This document shows, one piece after another, positions 38,017-48,043 of a stretch of 64,000 nt of DNA. The notes beneath the pieces are model-generated. The model was not told the DNA's origin. It made no database searches and saw only the letters and a list, made by a program, of their open reading frames with translations. Each line of letters starts with the position of its first letter. The first letter of the stretch is position 1. A program made the translations under genes and the position numbers. This stretch comes from Paracoccus ravus (GTDB taxonomy: Bacteria > Pseudomonadota > Alphaproteobacteria > Rhodobacterales > Rhodobacteraceae): NCBI RefSeq assembly GCF_004522175.1, contig NZ_SDEB01000002.1, forward strand, positions 62,001 through 126,000. The letters are read 5' to 3'.

Positions 38017-39060
38017 TCATCGCGCCACGGCCTGGGCGAAACCGGCCTCGCGAAAGCGGAACAGAGCTTGCGCGATCTGGCCACGGCTCACGAAGGGGCC
38101 GGCAAGCAACAGCACCGATCCTGTGTCGTCATCCGGGGCGCGTCCTCTCAGCAAGGGGTAGCCAAGGCGGGCCGCGCGGCGGGCCATGCCCTCGGCCGCG
38201 CGACGATTCGGAAAGCGGCCGATCTCGACATGCCGGGCATCGGCTGGAATCGTCGTCGAGGGCCTGGCCGATCTGGCGAGGCCGCGTGAGATTTCGCGTG
38301 CCTGTTTCACGTCGCGGGGCTGGCGGGTTTGCGGCTTTTTGCATTGTGCTTCTCCTTTGGGACCGCATCCCGGCCGGACCTGCGCAGCTGCGTCACGCGC
38401 GGGCACCGAAACGGGCGTGGATGCGGACACGGGTATGGCTGTGGGCACGGGTCGCACGAATACGAGATGCGCCAGCGTCAGCGGTGACAGCCCGTCGCAA
38501 TAGCCCGCGCTGGGATCTCGCCCAAGCCGCGTCGACGCTGCGACGTCATCATTTCCGAGCAGCCGGCATAGCCGCGGATTGGGGTGAAGATCCATTCCCA
38601 TCGCCCGAGCAAGCGCCGGAGCAGCCCTGATCTCGGCTTTCAGCTCGTCGAGCGGTCCGGTGGGAACGGGTTCGGGGCCCATATCGGGCAGGGCCGTCAA
38701 CGGGTCGCGATCGCTTGTCAATTCGCCCGGTTCCAGCCGGGCAAAGACGGTTTTCGCCAGTTCCTCTTCGATCAATTGCCCCCGGCTTTTGGCCGCATCG
38801 GGATCATGGATGCGAAGCCGGGGACGTCCGTTCAGGCCCCGGATCGTGGCCGAGGGCGGATATCCGCAGGTCAGGTCACCGTCGCGGCTCAGAAGCGCGT
38901 CCCATCGACCGCTTTCGCTCTTACGGAACACGCAGCCCTTGCTGTCGATATATTGCCGGGCCGGAAAATCCGGTGGGGGCATTTCGGCGGGCCGATGTTC
39001 GGCCCGCGCGTGCAGCGGCAAAAGCCATGCAAGAAACAGCCAGAGTGCCAGACGAACCAT
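38017..39060 (-). CDS. SPOR domain-containing exported protein
   Basis: 347 residues. The signal peptide is 'VRLALWLFLAWLLPLHARA' (cleavage near 20). The middle is low-complexity and Pro/Ala/Arg-rich (about 205-270), and a C-terminal SPOR-like repeat domain (about 275-345: 'RHVEIGRFPNRRAAEGMARRAARLGYPLL' to 'SVLLLAGPFVSRGQIAQALFRFREAGF') binds denuded peptidoglycan in related proteins. It is probably periplasmic. Five cysteines lie in the N-terminal and middle parts, possibly paired. The remainder is unrecognised. Confidence 0.82.
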   Translation of the reverse strand: MVRLALWLFLAWLLPLHARAEHRPAEMPPPDFPARQYIDSKGCVFRKSESGRWDALLSRDGDLTCGYPPSATIRGLNGRPRLRIHDPDAAKSRGQLIEEELAKTVFARLEPGELTSDRDPLTALPDMGPEPVPTGPLDELKAEIRAAPALARAMGMDLHPNPRLCRLLGNDDVAASTRLGRDPSAGYCDGLSPLTLAHLVFVRPVPTAIPVSASTPVSVPARDAAAQVRPGCGPKGEAQCKKPQTRQPRDVKQAREISRGLARSARPSTTIPADARHVEIGRFPNRRAAEGMARRAARLGYPLLRGRAPDDDTGSVLLLAGPFVSRGQIAQALFRFREAGFAQAVAR

Positions 39061-39125
39061 TTCCGCCCCCGTTCCATCCTGTGGACGGGATAGCCCACAG
39101 AATTGAACGGCGGGTTAATGCCCGA

Positions 39126-39761
39126 TCATTTGGTCCCGAACATCCGGTCGCCCGCATCGCCAAGGCCCGGCACGATATAGCCATGATCATCCAGCCGCTC
39201 ATCGAGCGAAGCGGTCACGATCGGCACATCCGGATGCGCCTCCTGCATCCGCTTGACCCCTTCCGGCGAGGCCAGCAGGCACAGGAAGCGGATGTTCTTC
39301 GCGCCCTCGCGCTTCAGCATGTCGATGGCCGCGACCGAGGAATTGCCGGTGGCCAGCATCGGATCGACGACGATGGTCATGCGGGAATCCAGCTCTTTCG
39401 GAACCTTGCAGTAATATTCGACCGGCTGCAGCGTCTCGGGATCGCGATAGAGCCCGATGAAGCCCACCCGCGCCGCCGGGATCAGTTCCAGGATCCCGTC
39501 CATCAGCCCGTTGCCGGCGCGCAGGATCGAGATCAGGGCCAGCTTCTTCCCTTCCAGCAGCGGGGCCTGCATCTCCTGCAGGGGGGTCTCGATGGTGACG
39601 GTGGTCATTTCCAGCTCGCGCGTGACCTCATAGGCCAGGAGCAGGCTGATCTCGCGCAGCAGGCGGCGGAAGCTCGCGGTCGAGGTGGACTTGTCGCGCA
39701 TCAGGGTCAGCTTGTGCTGGACAAGCGGATGATCGACGACGGTCAGATGCTGCTGGGTCAT
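39126..39761 (-). CDS. upp: uracil phosphoribosyltransferase
   Basis: 211 residues. '[19 protein letters not shown]', '[19 protein letters not shown]' (PRPP-binding loop) and the C-terminal '[16 protein letters not shown]' are the UPRT signatures. It converts uracil and PRPP to UMP in the cytosol. It is the last gene of the salvage operon, and its ATG overlaps the add stop (ATGA). Confidence 0.97.
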   Translation of the reverse strand: MTQQHLTVVDHPLVQHKLTLMRDKSTSTASFRRLLREISLLLAYEVTRELEMTTVTIETPLQEMQAPLLEGKKLALISILRAGNGLMDGILELIPAARVGFIGLYRDPETLQPVEYYCKVPKELDSRMTIVVDPMLATGNSSVAAIDMLKREGAKNIRFLCLLASPEGVKRMQEAHPDVPIVTASLDERLDDHGYIVPGLGDAGDRMFGTK

Positions 39762-40726
39762 GAAAGCTCCTGTTTCAGGCGGTCCCTGGTTTCATTGTCG
39801 CAGAAGGCGGCCTCGGCGGCCCAGAGGTTCATCTGGCGGAATTCCTCTTCCGCCCAGCCGAACCGGTCTGCGAGCATGTCATATTCACGCGAGAGCGTGG
39901 TCCGAAAGAAAGGCGGGTCATCGGTCGAGACCGTGACGCGTACCCCGGCATCGGCGAGACGTGCAATCGGGTGACTAGACCAATCCGGCACGACACCCAA
40001 TGCGACATTCGAGCCGGGGCAGACCTCGAGGGTGATCCCCTTCTCGGCCAGATCGCGGACCAGCGCCGGGTCCTCGATCGCGCGGATGCCGTGGCCGATG
40101 CGGCTGACGCCGAGATCGAGCGCGTCGCGGATCGATTGCGGCCCGCCCCATTCGCCCGCATGGGCGGTGAGGCCCAAGCCTGCCTCACGCGCGCAATCGA
40201 AGGACCATGCGAAATCCTTGGCCTCGCCGATATCCTCGGCCCCGGCAAGGCCAAGCCCGGCAACCCAGCCGCCCGAGGTTTCGGCGGCGCAGATCGCGGT
40301 CTTTTTCGCCCGGTCCGGCCCGTAATGGCGGATGCAGGTCAGGATGGCGCGGCTTTCGACGCCCGACAGAGCATATTCACCCGCGACCTCTTCCATCGCG
40401 CCCAGATGGTCCTGCCATGCGGCCAGATCACCGCCACCGCAGAATTCGGGCGAGACGAAAAGCTCGACATAGATCGCGCCCTGCTCGCCGCATTCGTTCA
40501 GCACCGCCGAGAGCAGCCGGGCATAATCGGCCGGCCCCTCGACGACGCTGGTCGCGGCCTCGTAGACGCGCAGGAAATCGTTGAAATCGCCATAGCTGTA
40601 ACGGCCTTGGTCGTCGAACATGCCGCGCAATTCACGGTGACGCTCCTTGGCGAGGCCGCGAATGAAAGCGGGCGGGGCCGCCCCCTCCAGATGCAGGTGC
40701 AACTCGATCTTCTTTTGCATGCTCAT
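39758..40726 (-). CDS. add: adenosine deaminase family protein
   Basis: 322 residues. The zinc site and catalytic motifs are '[10 protein letters not shown]' (HxH), '[11 protein letters not shown]' (HAGE), 'RIGHGIRA' and '[10 protein letters not shown]' (TDDP). It deaminates adenosine, and the related adenine or aminodeoxyfutalosine deaminases cannot be separated by eye. The operon of nucleoside enzymes favours adenosine. ATG 40726 overlaps the deoB stop (ATGA), and its stop overlaps the upp start in the same way. Confidence 0.92.
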   Translation of the reverse strand: MSMQKKIELHLHLEGAAPPAFIRGLAKERHRELRGMFDDQGRYSYGDFNDFLRVYEAATSVVEGPADYARLLSAVLNECGEQGAIYVELFVSPEFCGGGDLAAWQDHLGAMEEVAGEYALSGVESRAILTCIRHYGPDRAKKTAICAAETSGGWVAGLGLAGAEDIGEAKDFAWSFDCAREAGLGLTAHAGEWGGPQSIRDALDLGVSRIGHGIRAIEDPALVRDLAEKGITLEVCPGSNVALGVVPDWSSHPIARLADAGVRVTVSTDDPPFFRTTLSREYDMLADRFGWAEEEFRQMNLWAAEAAFCDNETRDRLKQELS

Positions 40727-41916
40727 AGAAAGGACCTTCCCGGCCCGACCGGGGCCAGCTTCAAATGTGCCGCGACCGAGGCGGCGAGATCGGCAAATCC
40801 CACTTGCCCTATGGCGCGGGGGCAAAGCCCCCAGCCCAGCACCGGAACGCGCTCGCGGGTGTGATCGGTTCCGGGCCAGCTCGGGTCATTGCCGTGATCG
40901 GCGGTGAAGATCGCGAGATCGCCGGGCCGCAGCCGCGACAGAAACCGCCCGGCGATGCCGTCGAACCATTCGAGCGCGCCCGCATAGCCCGCAATATCGC
41001 GGCGATGCCCGTAAAGGCTGTCGAATTCGACGAAATTGGCGAAGGTCAGGCTGCCCGGCTCGGCTTCATCGGCGAGGCGGATCAGATGCTCTGCCAGATC
41101 GGCATCGGACTTGCCCTTGTGCAGATGAGTGATGCCGCGATGCGAGAAGATGTCGCCGATCTTGCCGATGGCATGGGTGACGCGGCCCGCCGCCTCTGCC
41201 GCATCCAGAATGGTCCGGCCCGGAGGCGCGATGGCATAGTCGCGCCGGTTCGGCGTGCGGCTGAACTGCCCCTCTGCCCCGATGAAGGGCCGGGCAATGA
41301 CACGCCCTACCCGCATCGGATGGACCATCGCAGCGACCGCCTCGCAGAGCCGGTAGAGCCGGTCGAGGCCGAACGCCTCTTCATGCGCGGCGATCTGCAG
41401 GACGCTGTCGGCGGAGGTGTAGCAGATCGGCCAGCCGGTCCGCAGGTGTTCGTTGCCGAGACGGGCGATGATCTCGGTCCCCGAGGCATGCTCGTCGCCA
41501 AGGATGCCTGCCGTTCCCGCCGCCTGCGCGATCCGGGCGGAAAGGTCAGGCGGGAAACTGGGCCGGGTATCCGGGAAATAATGCCAATCCCAAGGCACCG
41601 GGACGCCCGCGATTTCCCAATGGCCCGAGGGCGTGTCCTTGCCGGGCGAGACTTCGCTCGCCGCGCCCCAGAGCCCCTGCGGCTCGGCCCCGAGGCCCGG
41701 CGCTTCCGCGCCGCTGGCGAGGCGCAGGGCCGCGCCAAGCCCCAGCGCGTCCAGATGCGGCATGTGCAGGGGCCGGGCCTGCGCGATATGGCCGAGCGTA
41801 TTCGCCCCCGTGTCGGGCACCGTGCCATTGAAGAAGCGCGCCGCATCGGGCGCGCCGCCGATGCCGACGGAATCCATCACGATCAGGAAGGCGCGGGATG
41901 CAGGCTGGGCACTCAT
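40723..41916 (-). CDS. deoB: phosphopentomutase
   Basis: 397 residues, the alkaline-phosphatase-fold phosphopentomutase. '[18 protein letters not shown]' (metal site), '[12 protein letters not shown]', '[15 protein letters not shown]' and '[23 protein letters not shown]' are diagnostic. It interconverts (deoxy)ribose 1- and 5-phosphates, taking the sugar released by the phosphorylase next door. Coupled by ATGA overlaps to deoA (upstream) and add (downstream). deoC, the usual next enzyme, is not in the window. Confidence 0.97.
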   Translation of the reverse strand: MSAQPASRAFLIVMDSVGIGGAPDAARFFNGTVPDTGANTLGHIAQARPLHMPHLDALGLGAALRLASGAEAPGLGAEPQGLWGAASEVSPGKDTPSGHWEIAGVPVPWDWHYFPDTRPSFPPDLSARIAQAAGTAGILGDEHASGTEIIARLGNEHLRTGWPICYTSADSVLQIAAHEEAFGLDRLYRLCEAVAAMVHPMRVGRVIARPFIGAEGQFSRTPNRRDYAIAPPGRTILDAAEAAGRVTHAIGKIGDIFSHRGITHLHKGKSDADLAEHLIRLADEAEPGSLTFANFVEFDSLYGHRRDIAGYAGALEWFDGIAGRFLSRLRPGDLAIFTADHGNDPSWPGTDHTRERVPVLGWGLCPRAIGQVGFADLAASVAAHLKLAPVGPGRSFL

Positions 41917-43196
41917 TCGGGCGAAACCTCGTTGCGGATCAGCGGGCCGGGAGCCGGTCCGTCCCCCATCAGATAGGCCGCCTGCACCGTGGCGATGGCA
42001 GCTTCGGCTGCGGCATCGCTCGCGGCATGGACAAAGCCCAAGGGCTGGTCAGGACCGGCCTCTTCGCCGATGCGCCGCAATTGCGCAAGCCCGACGCGCG
42101 AATCGATGCGATCGCCGGCATGGAGCCGCCCGCCGCCCAGGGCCACGACGGCATGGCCGAGGGACTCGGTGTCGATGGCCGCGACCCGGCCGCGGGCCGG
42201 GATCGGGCGGATCACCGGCGCGGGCGGAAGATAGGCGTCGGGCCGCTCGATCAGGTCGGCGGGACCTCCCTGCGCCACCACCATGCGGGCGAAACGCTCG
42301 GCGGCCCTGCCCGAGGTCAGCGCGGCCTCGGCCCCCGCGAGGCCGACGATGCCCAGACAGGCTTCGGACAAGGCCAGCGACAGCTCGGCCAAGGCCCCCT
42401 GCCCGCCTTGCAGGACGGCAATCGCCTCGCGCAGTTCCAGCGCGTTCCCGGCGGCGCGGGCCAAAGGCTGGTCCATGTCGGTGACATAGGCCCTCGTGTG
42501 GCAACCCGCCCCATTGGCCGTCGCGACCAAAGCGCGGGCGAGGTCCATCGCGGCATCAGACGTGCGCAGGAAGGCCCCCGAGCCCTGCTTGACATCCAGC
42601 ACCAAGGCATCCAGCCCCGCCGCCAGCTTCTTCGACAGGATCGAGGCGGTAATCAGGTCAATCGAGCCCACCGTCGCGGATTCGTCGCGGATCGCGTAAA
42701 GCCGCGCATCGGCCGGGGCGAGATCCTTCCCCGCCGCGACGATCGCGCAGCCGAGATCCGCGACGATGCGGCGGAACTCTTCCTCGGGCAAGGCGGTGCG
42801 GAAACCGGGAATCGCCTCCAGCTTGTCGAGCGTGCCGCCGGTATGGCCAAGGCCGCGCCCCGAGATCATCGGCACATAGGCCCCTGAGCAGGCGACAAGT
42901 GGCGCAAGGATCAGGCTGACCGTATCGCCGATGCCGCCGGTTGAATGCTTGTCCACCACCGGCCCCGGCAGATCCCAGCGCAGCACATGGCCGGAATCGC
43001 GCATGGCGCGGGTCAGGGCGACGCGCCCCCCCTCGCCCAGACCCGCCAGCAGCACCGCCATGGCAAAAGAGCCCGCCTGCGCATCGCTGACCCAGCCTTC
43101 GGCGAGGCCCCGGGCGATCAGCCGCGCGCCCTCCTCATCCAGCCCGCGCCCGTCGCGGACCCCCGCAATCACCGGACGCGGATCGGCTTGCGTCAT
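41913..43196 (-). CDS. deoA: thymidine phosphorylase
   Basis: 427 residues. '[23 protein letters not shown]' (phosphate-binding), '[19 protein letters not shown]' and '[27 protein letters not shown]' are hallmark segments, and the C-terminal PYNP domain is present. It cleaves thymidine or deoxyuridine to the base and deoxyribose 1-phosphate. Its start overlaps the cdd stop and its stop overlaps the deoB start (both ATGA). Confidence 0.97.
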   Translation of the reverse strand: MTQADPRPVIAGVRDGRGLDEEGARLIARGLAEGWVSDAQAGSFAMAVLLAGLGEGGRVALTRAMRDSGHVLRWDLPGPVVDKHSTGGIGDTVSLILAPLVACSGAYVPMISGRGLGHTGGTLDKLEAIPGFRTALPEEEFRRIVADLGCAIVAAGKDLAPADARLYAIRDESATVGSIDLITASILSKKLAAGLDALVLDVKQGSGAFLRTSDAAMDLARALVATANGAGCHTRAYVTDMDQPLARAAGNALELREAIAVLQGGQGALAELSLALSEACLGIVGLAGAEAALTSGRAAERFARMVVAQGGPADLIERPDAYLPPAPVIRPIPARGRVAAIDTESLGHAVVALGGGRLHAGDRIDSRVGLAQLRRIGEEAGPDQPLGFVHAASDAAAEAAIATVQAAYLMGDGPAPGPLIRNEVSPE

Positions 43197-43588
43197 TCGA
43201 TACCCGACATATGCGAAATGTCGAACCGCCCCGGCAGCAATTCGCCAACGGTGGTGGCCAGCGTGACTCCGCCGGTCGTCGCCAGCAGGACCGGCGTGTC
43301 GGCACGGCCGAATTCCGCGAGCTTCTGGCGGCAGCCGCCGCAGGGCGGCACCGGGGTCGGGCTGTCGGCGATCACCGCGACCTCTACGAGCTCGGTCTCG
43401 CCCGAGGCGACCATCAGCGCGATGGCCCCGGCCTCGGCGCAGGTGCCTTCCGGATAGGCGACATTCTCGACATTGCAGCCGTGATAGACCTGCCCCGAGG
43501 CGCCGCGCACCGCCGCGCCCACCTTGAAGCGGGAATATGGCGCATAGGCCCGCTCGCGCACGTCGCGCGCCGCATCAAGAAGCGTCAT
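43193..43588 (-). CDS. cdd: cytidine deaminase
   Basis: 131 residues, the size of homotetrameric cytidine deaminases. 'YSRFKVGAAVRG', 'HGCNVENVAYPEGTCAEAGAI' (zinc Cys and catalytic Glu; the usual CAER is CAEA here) and 'PPCGGCRQKLAEF' (two zinc Cys). It converts (deoxy)cytidine to (deoxy)uridine and is the first gene of the salvage operon. ATG 43588 has AAAGG upstream. The frame happens to stay open across the opposite-strand maeB but is not coding there. Confidence 0.95.
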   Translation of the reverse strand: MTLLDAARDVRERAYAPYSRFKVGAAVRGASGQVYHGCNVENVAYPEGTCAEAGAIALMVASGETELVEVAVIADSPTPVPPCGGCRQKLAEFGRADTPVLLATTGGVTLATTVGELLPGRFDISHMSGIE

Positions 43589-43735
43589 TCCCGCACCTTT
43601 CACATAGCCGTCATTCGCCGGATCATCATTGCGCCCGGCCCCGGCCTGTTGCAAGTCCAAGCCATTCGGACGCGCCCTCTGTTCGCCGCGCCAAAAATAG
43701 TTTAACGCTGAACCATCTTGAGAGGAGGTCGCATC

Positions 43736-46015
43736 ATGGAAGAACGCAGGCAGGATAATGCCCGGCAGGCCGCGCTGGATTACCACGAGTTTCCCCGCCC
43801 CGGAAAACTCGAGGTGCGCGCCACCAAACCGCTTGCGAATGGACGCGACCTGAGCCGGGCCTATTCGCCGGGCGTGGCCGAGGCCTGTCTGGAAATCAAG
43901 GCCGATCCCTCGACCGCGGCGCGCTATACCTCGCGCGGGAACCTCGTCGCCGTGGTCTCGAACGGCACGGCGGTGCTGGGCTTGGGCAATATCGGGGCCC
44001 TCGCCTCGAAGCCGGTGATGGAGGGCAAGGCGGTCCTCTTCAAGAAATTCGCCAATATCGACTGCTTCGACATCGAACTCGACCAGCCCGACCCCGAGAA
44101 GCTCGCCGAGATCGTCTGCGCCATGGAGCCGAGCTTTGGCGCGATCAACCTCGAGGACATCAAGGCCCCCGACTGCTTCATCGTCGAGAAAATCTGCCGC
44201 GAGCGGATGAACATCCCGGTCTTCCACGACGACCAGCATGGCACGGCCATTGTCGTTGGCGCGGCAGCCACCAATGCCTTGCGCATCGCGGGCAAGAAAT
44301 TCGACGAGATCAAGGTCGTCTCGACTGGCGGGGGTGCTGCGGGCATCGCCTGCCTGAACATGCTGCTGAAGCTGGGCGTGAAACGCGAGAATGTCTGGCT
44401 TTGCGATATCGCGGGCCTCGTCTATGAGGGCCGCGAAGAGCAGATGACGCCGCAAAAGGCGGAATATGCGCAGAAAAGCGATCTGCGCACACTCGATGAC
44501 GTGATCGGCGGCGCAGATCTGTTCCTTGGCCTCTCCGGCCCCGGCGTGTTGACCCCCGGGATGGTCGCCAAGATGTCGAAGCGCCCGATTGTCTTTGCGC
44601 TGGCGAACCCGACCCCCGAGATCCTGCCCGAGGATGTCCGCACCGTCGCCCCAGACGCGATCATCGCGACGGGCCGTTCGGATTACCCGAACCAAGTGAA
44701 CAACGTCCTGTGCTTCCCCTTCATCTTCCGTGGCGCGCTGGATGTTGGTGCGACCACGATCAATGACGAGATGCAACTGGCCTGCATCGAGGGCATCGCG
44801 GCGCTTGCCCGCGCCACCACCTCCGCCGAGGCCGCGATGGCCTATCGCGGCGAGACGCTGACCTTCGGCACCGATTACCTGATCCCGAAACCCTTCGATC
44901 CGCGCCTGATCGGCGTCGTCTCGACCGCCGTCGCCAAGGCCGCGATGGAAACCGGCGTCGCCACCCGCCCGCTCGAGGACATCAATGCCTATAAGCGCCA
45001 GCTTGACGGCTCGGTCTTCCGCTCGGCCCTGATTATGCGCCCGGTCTTCGAGGCCGCCGCCACCGCCCATCGCCGCATCGTCTTTGCAGAGGGCGAGGAT
45101 GAGCGCGTGCTGCGCGCCGCCAATGCCATGATCGAGGAGACCACCGACGTTCCGATCCTGATCGGCCGCCCCGAAGTCATCGAAATGCGTGCCGAGCGCG
45201 CCGGCCTTCCGATCCGCCCCGGCCGCGATTTCGAGATCGTGAACCCGGAAAATGATCCGCGCTATCGTGACTACTGGGGCACCTATCACGAGCTGATGGC
45301 CCGTCGCGGCGTCACGCCCGAGGTCGCCCGCGCCATCATGCGTACCAATACCACCGCCATCGGCGCGGTCATGGTGCACCGCAACGAGGCCGACAGCCTG
45401 ATCTGCGGCACCTTCGGGCAATATCACTGGCACCTGAATTACATCAATCAGGTCCTCGCCCGCGACGGACTGCGGCCGCATGGCGCGCTGTCCCTGATGA
45501 TCCTTGAGGACGGACCGCTGTTCATCGCGGATACGCAGGTCCATCACACGCCCGATCCGCAGCAACTGGCCGAGATCACCATCGGGGCGGCCCGCCATGT
45601 CCGCCGTTTCGGCCTGACGCCCAAGATCGCGCTCTGCTGCCATTCGCAATTCGGAAATCTCGACACCGATTCCGGTCGCCGGATGCGCGCCGCCATGGAG
45701 ATCCTCGAAGCGAAGGGCGTGGATTTCGTGGTCGAAGGCGAGATGCATATGGATGCCGCCCTTGATCCGGCGGTGCGCGAGCGGTTGATGCCGCAATCGC
45801 GGCTCGAAGGCGCAGCGAATGTGCTGGTCTTTGCCAATACCGATGCCGCTTCGGGCGTGCGCAACGCGCTCAAGATGAAGGCCAATGGCCTTGAGGTCGG
45901 CCCGATCCTGATGGGCATGGGCAACAAGGCGCATATCGTGACGCAATCGGTGACGACGCGCGGCCTTCTGAACATGAGCGTTCTCGCGGGCACCCCGGTC
46001 GGGTCCTACGGCTAG
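43736..46015 (+). CDS. maeB: NADP-dependent malic enzyme with phosphotransacetylase-like domain
   Basis: 759 residues. The N-terminal malic domain has 'DLSRAYSPGVAEACLEI' and 'FKKFANIDCFDIELD', the NAD(P) domain has 'VSTGGGAAGIACLNMLL' and 'DLFLGLSGPGVLTPGMV', and a phosphotransacetylase-like C-terminal half (about 430-759: 'RRIVFAEGEDERVLRAA' and similar) regulates the enzyme in related species. It decarboxylates malate to pyruvate with NADP. An AGGAGG site 8 bases before ATG 43736 fixes the start. A hairpin lies after the stop. Confidence 0.96.
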   Translation: MEERRQDNARQAALDYHEFPRPGKLEVRATKPLANGRDLSRAYSPGVAEACLEIKADPSTAARYTSRGNLVAVVSNGTAVLGLGNIGALASKPVMEGKAVLFKKFANIDCFDIELDQPDPEKLAEIVCAMEPSFGAINLEDIKAPDCFIVEKICRERMNIPVFHDDQHGTAIVVGAAATNALRIAGKKFDEIKVVSTGGGAAGIACLNMLLKLGVKRENVWLCDIAGLVYEGREEQMTPQKAEYAQKSDLRTLDDVIGGADLFLGLSGPGVLTPGMVAKMSKRPIVFALANPTPEILPEDVRTVAPDAIIATGRSDYPNQVNNVLCFPFIFRGALDVGATTINDEMQLACIEGIAALARATTSAEAAMAYRGETLTFGTDYLIPKPFDPRLIGVVSTAVAKAAMETGVATRPLEDINAYKRQLDGSVFRSALIMRPVFEAAATAHRRIVFAEGEDERVLRAANAMIEETTDVPILIGRPEVIEMRAERAGLPIRPGRDFEIVNPENDPRYRDYWGTYHELMARRGVTPEVARAIMRTNTTAIGAVMVHRNEADSLICGTFGQYHWHLNYINQVLARDGLRPHGALSLMILEDGPLFIADTQVHHTPDPQQLAEITIGAARHVRRFGLTPKIALCCHSQFGNLDTDSGRRMRAAMEILEAKGVDFVVEGEMHMDAALDPAVRERLMPQSRLEGAANVLVFANTDAASGVRNALKMKANGLEVGPILMGMGNKAHIVTQSVTTRGLLNMSVLAGTPVGSYG

Positions 46016-46062
46016 GCCGCGACATTCTGTCATCGCGCTTCGGCTCGACCGCTAACATCCTT

Positions 46063-46090
46063 GCCCGCAGCGTTGCTGCGGGCATTATTC
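46063..46090 (+). terminator. terminator-like hairpin after maeB
   Basis: Perfect 9-bp arms GCCCGCAGC (46063-46071) and GCTGCGGGC (46075-46083) with a three-base loop GTT, followed by ATTATTCCTT. The tail is T-rich but interrupted. Confidence 0.65.
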
Positions 46091-46118
46091 CTTCAAACCT
46101 TGGGGAGGAGGAATGAGG

Positions 46119-48023
46119 ATGGCTTATCGCGAGGTCTACGACGCCTGGAAGGCCGATCCCGAGGCGTTCTGGATGCAGGCGGCTGGGGCGATTGACTGGG
46201 TCCGCGCGCCCTCGAAGGCGCTCTTCGATGAAAACGCCCCGATCTATGAATGGTTCTCGGACGGGATGGTCAATGCCTGCTGGAACGCGGTCGACCGCCA
46301 TGTCCTGGCGGGTCGCGGCGATCAGGTCGCGATCATGCATGACAGTCCCATCACGCTCTCGACCAAGGGCATCACCTATCGCCAATTGCAGGACCGCGTC
46401 GCCTCGCTGGCCGGGGCGCTGCGGATGCGCGGCATCGAAAAGGGCGACCGCGTCATCATCTATATGCCGATGATCCCCGAGGCGCTCGTCGCCATGCTGG
46501 CCTGTGCCCGTCTTGGCGCGATCCATTCCGTGGTCTTCGGGGGTTTTGCCGCGCATGAACTGGCCGTCCGGATCGACGATTGCACGCCCAAGGCGATGAT
46601 CGCGGCCTCATGCGGATTGGAACCCGACCGCGTGGTGCATTACAAGCCTCTGCTAGATCAGGCGATCGAACTGGCCAGCCACAAGCCGGAGTTCTGCGTC
46701 ATCTACCAGCGCGAGCAAGAGGTCGCGAAGCTGGTCGAGGGCCGCGATTTCAACTGGCACGGCTTCCAATATGGCGTGCGTCCCGCTGAATGCGTTCCGG
46801 TCGAGGGCAATCACCCGGCCTATATCCTTTACACCTCGGGCACGACCGGCCAACCCAAGGGCGTCGTCCGCGACACGGCGGGCCATCTGGTGGCGCTGCA
46901 ATGGTCGATGAAGAACGTGTTCAATATCGAGGCCGGAGATCGCTTCTGGGCCGCCTCGGATGTCGGCTGGGTCGTTGGCCACAGCTATATCTGCTATGGC
47001 CCGCTGATCGCCGGGGCGACCACCGTCGTCTTTGAAGGCAAGCCCGTCGGCACGCCGCATCCCGGCGTCTTCTGGCGCACCATCCAGAACAACCGAATCA
47101 AGAGCTTCTTCACCGCCCCCACCGCCTTGCGCGCCATCCGCCGCGAGGACCCGGAAGGCAAATGGATCAAGCGCTACAAGCTGCATGACCTGCAGGCGCT
47201 GTTCCTTGCCGGTGAGCGCGCCGATCCCGAGACCGTGTCATGGGCGCGCGAGCATCTCGGCGTGCCGGTGATCGACAATTGGTGGCAGACCGAGACCGGC
47301 TGGCCCATCGCCGCCAATCCGATCGGGATCGAGACCGTCCCGGTCAAGCTAGGCAGCCCCTCGGTCCCGATGCCCGGCTATGACGTGCAGGTGCTCGACG
47401 AGGCGGGCGAGCCGGTGCCGCCCGGCACGCTGGGCGCCATCGCCATCCGCCTGCCGCTGCCGCCCGGCACGCTGCCGACGCTCTGGAATGCCGAGGAGCG
47501 CTTCCGCAAGGGCTATCTCGACCGCTTCCCCGGCCATTACGAGACCGGCGACGCGGGCTATATCGACGAGGACGGCTATCTCTACGTCATGTCGCGCACC
47601 GATGACGTGATCAATGTCGCGGGCCACCGGCTTTCGACCGGCGCGATGGAGGAGGTGCTGGCCACCCATCCCGCCGTCGCCGAATGCGCGGTGATCGGGG
47701 TCGCGGATGCGCTGAAAGGCCAGGCCCCGCTCGGGCTCCTTTGCCTCAAGGCCGGGGTCGAGATGCCGCATGAGCAGGTGGTGCGCGAAGTCGTGAAGCT
47801 CGTGCGCGAACGGATCGGCCCGGTCGCCGCCTTCCGCACCGCCTGCGTCGTGCAGCGCCTGCCCAAGACACGCTCGGGCAAGATCCTGCGCGCGACGATG
47901 ACGCGGATCGCCGACGGGGTCGAGTTCAAGATGCCCGCCACCATCGACGACCCCGCGATCCTCGACGAGATCCGGGCGAGTCTGTCCACGCTCGGTTATC
48001 CCGCCGTCGCGAAGACGGGATAG
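46119..48023 (+). CDS. prpE: propionyl-CoA synthetase (AMP-forming)
   Basis: 634 residues. The AMP-binding core has 'ILYTSGTTGQPKGVVRDTAGHLVAL' (the PrpE version of the P-loop-like motif), 'WWQTETGWPI', 'YETGDAGYIDEDGYLYVMSRTDDVINVAGHRLS' and 'LPKTRSGKILR', whose Lys is the adenylation residue. It activates propionate (possibly also acetate or acrylate) to the CoA ester. ATG 46119 is preferred because AGGAGG lies 7 bases upstream; ATG 46113 is too close. No other methylcitrate or methylmalonyl genes are nearby. Confidence 0.92.
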   Translation: MAYREVYDAWKADPEAFWMQAAGAIDWVRAPSKALFDENAPIYEWFSDGMVNACWNAVDRHVLAGRGDQVAIMHDSPITLSTKGITYRQLQDRVASLAGALRMRGIEKGDRVIIYMPMIPEALVAMLACARLGAIHSVVFGGFAAHELAVRIDDCTPKAMIAASCGLEPDRVVHYKPLLDQAIELASHKPEFCVIYQREQEVAKLVEGRDFNWHGFQYGVRPAECVPVEGNHPAYILYTSGTTGQPKGVVRDTAGHLVALQWSMKNVFNIEAGDRFWAASDVGWVVGHSYICYGPLIAGATTVVFEGKPVGTPHPGVFWRTIQNNRIKSFFTAPTALRAIRREDPEGKWIKRYKLHDLQALFLAGERADPETVSWAREHLGVPVIDNWWQTETGWPIAANPIGIETVPVKLGSPSVPMPGYDVQVLDEAGEPVPPGTLGAIAIRLPLPPGTLPTLWNAEERFRKGYLDRFPGHYETGDAGYIDEDGYLYVMSRTDDVINVAGHRLSTGAMEEVLATHPAVAECAVIGVADALKGQAPLGLLCLKAGVEMPHEQVVREVVKLVRERIGPVAAFRTACVVQRLPKTRSGKILRATMTRIADGVEFKMPATIDDPAILDEIRASLSTLGYPAVAKTG

Positions 48024-48043
48024 CCCTCAGGCGCGGGGCTCGC

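Noticed and set aside
43193..46033. 946-codon minus-strand frame running from cdd across maeB
   Set aside because: Only the last 131 codons (cdd) are coding; the rest is antisense to maeB, a real gene with a strong ribosome site and clear domains.
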